DNA of 19,197 nt from JAAYBT01 sp964404395 (GTDB taxonomy: Bacteria > Bacillota > Clostridia > Acetivibrionales > DTU013), in assembly GCA_964404395.1 (NCBI GenBank), contig CAYOKA010000037.1, positions 1 to 19,197 on the forward strand, read 5' to 3'. The notes beneath the pieces were generated by a model. The model was not told where the DNA came from. It saw nothing but the letters and a program-made list of their open reading frames with translations, and searched no databases. The stretch's first letter is position 1, and every line of letters starts with the position of its first letter. The position numbers and the translations under genes were made by a program. Below, piece after piece: positions 13,417 to 19,197 of this stretch.

Positions 13417-14673
13417 ATGGATCAAAAGCAAAGGGCAATGCTGGTAGGCGTTAATATTAACAATCAGATCGATTTCAAAGAGTCCATGGAAGAGCTTGAA
13501 AACCTGGCAGTCGCATATGAAATGGAAATAGTGGCACAGGCGGAGCAGAATCTGAAGTCGGTCAACAAAAAGTTTTATATTGGCTCGGGTAAGGTGAAGG
13601 AGCTCAAGAGCTTTTTAGATACTACCGAGCTGGATGCTGTAATTTTCAATAATGAACTGTCCCCATCACAGCTGAGGAACCTTGAAAGAGCACTGGAGTA
13701 TAAAATTATGGATAGAACATCGCTGATCCTTGAGATATTTGCCCGGCGTGCTCAGACAAGAGAAGCTAAGCTGCAGGTGGAGGTGGCCGGGCTAAAGTAT
13801 ATGCTGCCAAGGCTGGTAGGATTGAATGAGGCCATGGATCAACAGTATGGGGGTGTTGGAGTTACCAGCAGAGGTGGCGGTGAAAAGCAAATTTCTTTGG
13901 ATCGCAGAAAAATTGAAGAAAAAATCACTGAGCTTGAAAAAGAGCTGAAATCGGTTGAACTGGAGCGTGAAACACAGAGAAAAAGGCGCAGCAGATCAGG
14001 GCTGCCCCATGTTGCGCTTGTAGGGTATACAAACGCAGGCAAATCAACCGTGATGAATGTAATGATGGATCTGTCCCAAAGGCCCGACAGCAAGAAGGTT
14101 TTAGAAAAAGATATGCTGTTCGCAACGCTTGACACTTCGGTGAGAAAAATTCTGCTGCCGGATAAGAGGGAGTTCTTATTGTCAGATACCGTCGGCTTTG
14201 TAAGCAAGCTACCCCATGATCTGGTGAAGGCATTTAGATCCACACTGGAAGAAGTGAGAAATGCGGATTTACTGCTGCATATTGCGGATGCTTCGAATCC
14301 CAACTGCCAGCAGCAGATAAAGGTGACGGAAGAGACCTTGAAGAAAATAGGGGCCGGAGAGCTACCGACTATTTATGTTTACAATAAAGCTGAGCTGACC
14401 GAAATGAGGATCCCTTATATTAAGGGTGACGAGATTTATATTTCTGCTGCGGAAAGGATTGGATTTGAGGAGTTGTTTGAACTGATTAGTAAAAAGATAT
14501 TTATCGAATATGTTGATTGCAGCATGCTCATCCCCTATGATCAGTCTAAAGCAACGGCTTATCTTAATGAAAACGCATTTATTAAGACAATCAGCTATGA
14601 AAGTGGTGGAACGCTGCTGACGATGGAATGCAGACAGAGCGATTACAACCGCTACAGGGACTTTGTGATATAA
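13417..14673 (+). CDS. hflX: GTPase HflX
   Basis: Ribosome-associated GTPase that in other bacteria splits stalled or hibernating ribosomes. 418 residues. The N-terminal HflX domain (about 1-165) contains FYIGSGKVKELK and the GGVGVTSRGGGEKQISLDRR glycine-rich loop; a coiled-coil linker rich in Glu and Arg (about 166-195) follows; the G domain has G1 GYTNAGKS (203-210), G2 TLDTSVRK, G3 DTVGF and G5 SAAERIG. The G4 motif reads NKAE (323-326) instead of NKxD, a conservative but unusual change at the guanine-specificity residue. The reading frame is open from 13324, overlapping the preceding gene, but AAGGAG (13402-13407) is nine bases before the ATG at 13417 (three before 13411), so 13417 was chosen. 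The stop codon lies inside the first hairpin repeat. Confidence 0.93.
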   Translation: MDQKQRAMLVGVNINNQIDFKESMEELENLAVAYEMEIVAQAEQNLKSVNKKFYIGSGKVKELKSFLDTTELDAVIFNNELSPSQLRNLERALEYKIMDRTSLILEIFARRAQTREAKLQVEVAGLKYMLPRLVGLNEAMDQQYGGVGVTSRGGGEKQISLDRRKIEEKITELEKELKSVELERETQRKRRSRSGLPHVALVGYTNAGKSTVMNVMMDLSQRPDSKKVLEKDMLFATLDTSVRKILLPDKREFLLSDTVGFVSKLPHDLVKAFRSTLEEVRNADLLLHIADASNPNCQQQIKVTEETLKKIGAGELPTIYVYNKAELTEMRIPYIKGDEIYISAAERIGFEELFELISKKIFIEYVDCSMLIPYDQSKATAYLNENAFIKTISYESGGTLLTMECRQSDYNRYRDFVI

Positions 14674-14698
14674 TAACCTCACACATGAGGTTATTATA
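14666..14698. repeat. 33-nt hairpin repeat, copy 1 (overlaps hflX stop)
   Basis: Identical over 33 bases to 14791-14823. Each copy is a dyad: TATAATAACCTCA, loop CACA, TGAGGTTATTATA, 13 perfect pairs. In this copy the hflX stop codon (14671-14673) is in the left arm. No U-tract follows, so terminator activity for hflX is possible but weak. Confidence 0.75.
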
Positions 14699-14716
14699 TG
14701 CCTCCGGCGGAATTTA

Positions 14717-14799
14717 TGCGCGTGCAATATTTTTTGCCTGGACATAGCATATGCAAAAATGCACATGCGCAATTATATCATGATAAATCATGATATAAT
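14717..14799. other. Structured spacer with two further stems between the hairpin copies
   Basis: TGCGCGTG (14717-14724) can pair with CATGCGCA (14764-14771), eight pairs with one G-U. Directly adjacent, ATTATATCATGA (14772-14783) pairs perfectly with TCATGATATAAT (14788-14799) around TAAA. The last stem overlaps the left arm of hairpin copy 2 by six bases, so the two cannot form together. No open reading frame is seen here. Confidence 0.5.
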
Positions 14800-14823
14800 A
14801 ACCTCACACATGAGGTTATTATA
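14791..14823. repeat. 33-nt hairpin repeat, copy 2 (upstream of tkt)
   Basis: Exact second copy of the 33-base dyad at 14666-14698, starting 125 bases later. It lies about 120 bases before the transketolase start, upstream of the likely tkt -10 box, so it would be in the tkt leader only in read-through transcripts from hflX. Confidence 0.75.
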
Positions 14824-14849
14824 GTCTGGTTATCGGCGGCGACTGATGT

Positions 14850-14855
14850 TATAAT
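14850..14855 (+). promoter_or_regulatory. Possible -10 box of tkt
   Basis: A perfect TATAAT about 90 bases before the transketolase start. The best -35 candidate at 18-base spacing, TGGTTA (14826-14831), is poor, so the promoter is tentative. Confidence 0.3.
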
Positions 14856-14945
14856 TTATTTATGTGCCTTTGGAGAATATCAGAGAAAGGAACGACTATT
14901 AGATACAGCTAAAACAAAATTTATTATACAAATGGGAGGGAATTT

Positions 14946-16931
14946 ATGAATAGTATTGAGAACTTAACCATCAACACAATCCGCCTTTTATCTGCGGAAG
15001 GGGTCCAAAAGGCAAATTCAGGCCATCCGGGTCTACCAATGGGAGCAGCTCCCATGGCATATACACTCTGGGCAAGGAACTTGAAGCACAATCCGTCTGA
15101 TCCTGTATGGGATGATCGCGACAGGTTCATATTATCAGCCGGGCACGGCTCCATGCTGATTTATTCATTGCTCCATATCTTTGGTTACGGACTGACGATT
15201 GACGACCTTAAGCAGTTCAGGCAGCTTGACAGCCTGACACCGGGGCATCCTGAGTACGGGCATACAAAGGGTGTGGAAGCGACGACCGGGCCGCTTGGCC
15301 AAGGCCTTGCCAACGGAGTGGGAATGGCCATGGCAGAAGCATATCTTGCCAACAGGTTTAATCGTCCCGGGTATCCCGTTGTTGACCACTATACCTATGT
15401 GCTTTCCGGAGATGGCTGCATGATGGAAGGCATAGCATCTGAGGCGGCATCCCTAGCCGGTACTCTCGGCCTTGGCAAGCTTATAGTTCTGTATGATTCT
15501 AATAAAATTACCATTGAGGGTTCTACGGATATTGCATTTCGCGAGGATGTCGCCAAGCGATTTGAGGCCTATGGCTGGCAAACCCTGAATGTTGAGGATG
15601 GGAACAATGTGGAGGACATCGATGCTGCAATTAAGGCCGCAAAGGCTGAAGGTAGCAAGCCTTCACTTATTGTGATTAAAACCGCCATTGGATATGGTTG
15701 CCCCGAGAAGCAGGGCAAAGCGTCAGCACATGGAGAGCCCCTCGGAGTGGATAATATCAAGGCAACAAAGGAAAACCTGTGCTGGGAATACGATGAGGAT
15801 TTTTATGTGCCCGACGAAGTCAAGGAGCATATGGATGAAATCCGTGAAGCGGGCAGTAAGCAGCAAGATGACTGGAATGAACTGATAAAAGCCTATGCAA
15901 AGGAATTCCCGGAGTTGGCGGCTGAATGGGAAGCATGGAAGAAGTCAGATTTTGTTTCGGGGCTACTGGAAAATAAAGAATACTGGGACTTTGACAGCAA
16001 AGCCAATGCAACCAGATCCTCTTCCGGCGAAGTGCTGAACAGGCTGGCAGCCATTGTGCCGAATTTAATAGGCGGTTCAGCAGATTTGGCCCCGTCCAAC
16101 AAGTCCTATATGAAAGGCAGAGGAGACTTCTCGACTGAGGATTATAGCGGTTCAAACCTGCATTTTGGTGTTCGTGAGCATGCAATGGCCGCAATTGCCA
16201 ATGGGATGGCGGTACATGGAAGTCTACAGCCTTACGTTTCTACCTTCTTTGTCTTCTGTGATTACATGAAGCCCTCCATGAGACTGTCGGCATTAATGAA
16301 GCTGCCGGTCACATATGTGCTGACCCACGACAGTATAGGTGTCGGAGAAGATGGACCTACCCATCAACCAATTGAACAGCTGGCTTCGCTGAGAAGTATT
16401 CCGGGCTTTGTGGTTTTCCGTCCATGTGACTCAAAGGAAACTGCTGCAGGCTGGTATGCTGCAATGTCAAGAAGGGATTCACCTATTGCTCTGGTCCTTA
16501 CCAGGCAGAATCTCCCCCAGCTTGATATGACGGGTGTAAATGCCTTGAAGGGCGCTTATACTATACTGGACTCGGGGAAGAAACCGGAAATCATCTTAAT
16601 GGCATCCGGTTCAGAGGTTCAGCTGGTATATGAAGCAGGAAAGCAGCTTATGGATCGCGGTGTAGCTGTGCGTGTCGTTAGCATGCCCTCATGGGAGCTT
16701 TTCGAAGAGCAGGATGACGCATATAAGGAAAGCGTACTTCCATCAGACGTGGAGAAGCGTCTGGCGGTGGAAGCTGCGTCTTCATTTGGATGGCATAAGT
16801 ATTTAGGCCTTAAAGGCGATATCATATCCATCGATCATTTTGGTGAATCTGCTCCGGCCGATTTGCTGTTTGAAAGGTATGGGTTTACTGTCAAGAATGT
16901 GATGGACAAAGCAACAAAGCTATTGAAATAA
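14946..16931 (+). CDS. tkt: Transketolase
   Basis: Thiamine-diphosphate enzyme moving two-carbon units between pentose- and triose/hexose-phosphates in the non-oxidative pentose phosphate pathway. 661 residues, the full bacterial length, as one chain (not the split form common in some anaerobes). N-terminal TPP domain: ANSGHPGLPMGAAPMAY, GHGSMLIYSLLH, GPLGQGLANGVGMA and the TPP/metal motif SGDGCMMEGIASEAA ending near IVLYDSN. Middle pyrimidine-binding domain: GGSADLAPSNK, FGVREHAMAAIANG, HDSIGVGEDGPTHQPIEQ. C-terminal domain: LMASGSEVQL, FGWHKYLG, FGESAPADLLFERYG. GGGAGGG is five bases before the ATG. It would process pentose-phosphates from xylose released by the nearby xylosidases, though no xylose isomerase or kinase is seen. 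Its stop abuts the convergent yjfB-like stop. Confidence 0.97.
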   Translation: MNSIENLTINTIRLLSAEGVQKANSGHPGLPMGAAPMAYTLWARNLKHNPSDPVWDDRDRFILSAGHGSMLIYSLLHIFGYGLTIDDLKQFRQLDSLTPGHPEYGHTKGVEATTGPLGQGLANGVGMAMAEAYLANRFNRPGYPVVDHYTYVLSGDGCMMEGIASEAASLAGTLGLGKLIVLYDSNKITIEGSTDIAFREDVAKRFEAYGWQTLNVEDGNNVEDIDAAIKAAKAEGSKPSLIVIKTAIGYGCPEKQGKASAHGEPLGVDNIKATKENLCWEYDEDFYVPDEVKEHMDEIREAGSKQQDDWNELIKAYAKEFPELAAEWEAWKKSDFVSGLLENKEYWDFDSKANATRSSSGEVLNRLAAIVPNLIGGSADLAPSNKSYMKGRGDFSTEDYSGSNLHFGVREHAMAAIANGMAVHGSLQPYVSTFFVFCDYMKPSMRLSALMKLPVTYVLTHDSIGVGEDGPTHQPIEQLASLRSIPGFVVFRPCDSKETAAGWYAAMSRRDSPIALVLTRQNLPQLDMTGVNALKGAYTILDSGKKPEIILMASGSEVQLVYEAGKQLMDRGVAVRVVSMPSWELFEEQDDAYKESVLPSDVEKRLAVEAASSFGWHKYLGLKGDIISIDHFGESAPADLLFERYGFTVKNVMDKATKLLK

Positions 16932-17129
16932 TTACAACCTTATATCAATGCTGCCGCCCTTGTGCGGAGTAACGGAGTTTTCCATAATTCTTGCATTGGT
17001 ATCACGGAAACCTTGAAGCAGGGCGCTCATTGATTGGGCATCCTGACTCAGGGTTTTTTTGAGTGTCGCGATGCTCAGCGCGTGTCGTATGTAGCTAATA
17101 TTTTGTTGCATGTAGTTATTGATTTCCAT
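16932..17129 (-). CDS. YjfB-family putative motility protein
   Basis: A 65-residue protein. Residues about 12-42 form a single amphipathic helix (YIRHALSIATLKKTLSQDAQSMSALLQGF) and the protein ends with PHKGGSIDIRL, resembling the helix plus Gly-x-IDIRV/L tail of the YjfB putative motility family of Firmicutes; the biochemical role of that family is unknown. No signal peptide or membrane segment is seen. AGGGAG lies eight bases before the ATG. The gene is convergent with tkt with no base between the two stop codons and no terminator, and divergent from the chemoreceptor gene, a neighbour that fits a motility role. Confidence 0.68.
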   Translation of the reverse strand: MEINNYMQQNISYIRHALSIATLKKTLSQDAQSMSALLQGFRDTNARIMENSVTPHKGGSIDIRL

Positions 17130-17249
17130 AATATAATCTCCCTGTCAATTTAATAATAGCATGGGGAAGGCCTGCGATAAATGGGGCACAGGACCTATTT
17201 TGCAGTGCCGACCTAATTGGAGCTGTACATGCGAGACATAAAATGCTTG

Positions 17250-17269
17250 ACATATGTCATGACATATGT
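17250..17269. promoter_or_regulatory. 20-bp perfect palindrome overlapping a -35 box, candidate operator
   Basis: ACATATGTCATGACATATGT is its own reverse complement. A perfect TTGACA -35 box (17247-17252) on the plus strand overlaps its left edge, although the -10 at 17-base spacing (TAGTTT) is weak. It lies 85 bases before the chemoreceptor start and 120 bases from the divergent yjfB-like start, so one bound protein could affect both. The remaining DNA of 17130-17353 shows no gene. Confidence 0.5.
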
Positions 17270-17353
17270 TAGTTTTGTAATAGACAATTCACCAAGTTTA
17301 TTTCTTTGGACTGACTGAACACCTAAAATCAAAATGGTTTGGAGGGATATTTT

Positions 17354-19197
17354 GTGATATGGGCTAAAAGAAAGAAGGCTGCATTAACAGACAAGGTTCA
17401 GGATGATCTTTTCGAGAAAAAGCAAAGAATGAGCGGAAACATCTCAGGAATAGTCAAGCTGACAGATAGCATTGATTTATCTCTCAAGGACATTTCAGAC
17501 GTATCGGAAAGCATTTCTGCCGCCTCCGAATCTATTGCAGCCGGAGCTGCATCCCAAGCTACGGATGTTGAAAACTTTTCATTTTTCTTAACCGATATGG
17601 TCGCAAAAATTGAAAACATTTCAGAAATCTCCGCAAGTCTCGTTGAAGAAGGCAACAAGACCAAGGCTGCCAGCGAGACCGGGGCAGGGAGCCTTGAGGA
17701 GCTGTTGTCCAGCAATGAAGTGTTTGGGCATGTCATGGAGGATATTATATCAAAAGTAGCTGCATTGACAAAACAGGCGGACAGCATCTCGATGGCTACA
17801 GGTATAATATCGGCCATTGCAAGTCAGACAAATCTGCTGTCCCTGAATGCATCCATAGAGGCAGCAAGGGCAGGTGAATATGGGAGAGGGTTTGCCGTTG
17901 TAGCAGAGGAGATCCGCAAGCTGGCGGAGCAGAGCCAGAATGCCAGCAAGGAAATCGGCAATATGGTTTCAGGTATATATAAAGAACTGCTACAGGTAAA
18001 GGAAACGATTGACAACTCTAATGAGGTGTTTGAAAGACAAAAGGTATCAGTAAACAAGTCTGAAAAGGCATTCAGGAATATCGACGCCTTTATTAACGGC
18101 TCCATTGAGCAGCAGTACAGCTTCAATCAGGAGTTTGGCAATCTGTATAAGCTAAAGAACCAGTTAAGTGAATCTATCGAAAACATTGCATCGGTTACTG
18201 AAGAATCCGCCGCCACAACCCAGGAGCTTGCTTCGCTGACTATGAGCCAAAGCAATGCCACAATCAGCCTGGTTGATATTGTGGCAGGCTTAAGAGATCA
18301 CATCACCAAGCTGGTAGCTGATGAGGGACTTGATTTATCCGGAGAGAAAAAAAGTAATAAGAAGAAGCTTGCAATGATTTTTTGCTGGGAGCATCCTTTT
18401 TATGCGCCAACCATCGAATCGGCTATGCGAGCGGCAACAAAATATGATGTGGAGCTGGAGATTTTTGAACCTAAGCTTCAGGATGCCGGAGAGCAGATGA
18501 GAATGCTGGCTGATATAGAGGAGCGAGGCTTCGATGCAGTGGCTATCAGCCCGAATGATGATGCTGAAATGGCCAGGGCGATTAACCATGCGGTGGACAT
18601 GGGAATTAAGGTTATATGCTTTGATGCGGATTCACCTCAGAGCAAAAGACTGGGAATGTTTGAGACAAATGGTATCAATGGCGGCAAGTCAGCAGCTCAG
18701 GCGGCATTGAAGCTGCTTGGGGATAAAGGGAAAAAGGTTGTTGCAAATGTTTGGAGCGATATTAATAAGACAATTATACAGGATCGGGCAAAAGGCTTTA
18801 CGGATGAAATCACAGCAGGCACCGGAATAAAAGCGTTTACGGTTGCTTTGCCTGCCAACCCGCCTGATTCGCAGATTGAGGGTATTGTTAGAAAGGTGCT
18901 TATTGAGCATCAGGATGCGGATTTGATCTATACTACAAACCTGATGTGGGGACTGCGATTTGCAAGATACTTCAGGCAGTACAGGGTCGATAAAAAGCTC
19001 ATAAGCTTTGACTGTGACAAGGAAATGGGCAAGTATATCCAGGAAGGAATCGTGGAGTTCGCCATAGCTCAGCGACAGTTTGCATGGGGAGAGCTGGCAG
19101 TCAAATGGATGGTAGATGCGATTAATGGTAGACAGGTTCCCCAATATGAGGATACGGGGACATATATTGTAAACAAGGGCAATTTGAGTATTTTTTC
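17354..19197 (+). CDS. Soluble chemoreceptor fused to a periplasmic-binding-protein-like sugar domain (3' end outside window)
   Basis: An uninterrupted reading frame of 614 codons to the window end. Residues about 1-330 are an all-helical methyl-accepting chemotaxis signalling domain whose conserved hairpin tip reads IASQTNLLSLNASIEAARAGEYGRGFAVVAEEIRKLAEQ, split here only by its usual helix turn (near residues 155-195). Residues about 335-614 resemble a type 1 sugar-binding protein (RbsB-like): KLAMIFCWEHPFYAPTIESA, GFDAVAISPNDDAEM, GIKVICFDADSP, then ISFDCDKEMGKYIQEG and FAWGELAVKWMVDAINGR. There is no signal peptide, membrane helix or HAMP domain, so both halves should be cytoplasmic. The start is GTG at 17354, seven bases after GGAGGG; the nearby ATG at 17359 is out of frame. 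It would feed CheA/CheW in response to an intracellular sugar or a metabolite (inference). Confidence 0.88.
   Translation, partial: MIWAKRKKAALTDKVQDDLFEKKQRMSGNISGIVKLTDSIDLSLKDISDVSESISAASESIAAGAASQATDVENFSFFLTDMVAKIENISEISASLVEEGNKTKAASETGAGSLEELLSSNEVFGHVMEDIISKVAALTKQADSISMATGIISAIASQTNLLSLNASIEAARAGEYGRGFAVVAEEIRKLAEQSQNASKEIGNMVSGIYKELLQVKETIDNSNEVFERQKVSVNKSEKAFRNIDAFINGSIEQQYSFNQEFGNLYKLKNQLSESIENIASVTEESAATTQELASLTMSQSNATISLVDIVAGLRDHITKLVADEGLDLSGEKKSNKKKLAMIFCWEHPFYAPTIESAMRAATKYDVELEIFEPKLQDAGEQMRMLADIEERGFDAVAISPNDDAEMARAINHAVDMGIKVICFDADSPQSKRLGMFETNGINGGKSAAQAALKLLGDKGKKVVANVWSDINKTIIQDRAKGFTDEITAGTGIKAFTVALPANPPDSQIEGIVRKVLIEHQDADLIYTTNLMWGLRFARYFRQYRVDKKLISFDCDKEMGKYIQEGIVEFAIAQRQFAWGELAVKWMVDAINGRQVPQYEDTGTYIVNKGNLSIF

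Noticed and set aside
14666..14823. CRISPR array (two repeats of 33 bases with one spacer)
   Set aside because: Only two copies, a 92-base spacer full of its own stems, an overlap with the hflX stop codon, and no cas gene nearby.
17151..17181. Sigma-D (flagellar) promoter towards the chemoreceptor, with CGATAA near 17175
   Set aside because: The spacing and the TAAA and GCCGATAA boxes do not fit together; only fragments match.

Overview
The window looks like a chromosomal segment of a fermentative, plant-fibre-using member of the Firmicutes, most likely class Clostridia. The evidence is a moderate-GC genome with AT-rich intergenic DNA, strong GGAGG-type ribosome binding sites, a long-form hibernation factor, a ferredoxin-fused aldo/keto reductase, a YjfB-type motility protein and intracellular phosphorylase/glycosidase genes without signal peptides. 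No rRNA, tRNA, CRISPR array, intact transposase or prophage gene is visible. A relic of a transposon-like end may lie at the far left.

Layout from left to right: a short inverted-repeat element (54-205); agmatinase speB (336-1193, +); then on the minus strand a GH3 beta-xylosidase/beta-glucosidase (2282-4453) followed by an AraC-family regulator (1327-2184). Divergent from GH3 are metA (4750-5676), a GH94 disaccharide phosphorylase (5773-8127) and a GH31 alpha-xylosidase (8238-10562), all +. Next come a small double zinc-ribbon protein (10748-11029), an intergenic region of 463 bases holding a terminator, a DnaA-box cluster, a perfect palindrome and a sigma-H-type promoter, and long-form hpf (11493-12026). 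Then follow an aldo/keto reductase with ferredoxin domain (12159-13367), hflX (13417-14673), a heavily structured intergenic block with a duplicated 33-nt hairpin, transketolase (14946-16931), a YjfB-like protein (16932-17129, -), and an incomplete GTG-started chemoreceptor fused to a sugar-binding-protein domain (17354 to the window end, +).

Functional picture (inference): GH3, GH94 and GH31 lack secretion signals and should work on imported beta-glucan, xylan or xyloglucan oligosaccharides inside the cell, releasing glucose-1-phosphate, glucose and xylose. Xylose metabolism needs transketolase, which is also in the window. The AraC regulator is probably cotranscribed with GH3. The most unusual item is the terminal chemoreceptor. 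It has no membrane segment or HAMP domain and carries a periplasmic-binding-protein fold at its C-terminus in the cytoplasm, so it is a candidate receptor for an intracellular sugar. It shares an intergenic region, including a 20-bp perfect palindrome, with the divergent yjfB-like motility gene.

Other points worth attention are the DnaA-box cluster and the sigma-H promoter before hpf, the mutually exclusive hairpins before tkt, the shared 14-mer at the metA promoter, and a MetA whose specificity residue predicts acetyl-CoA rather than succinyl-CoA use.
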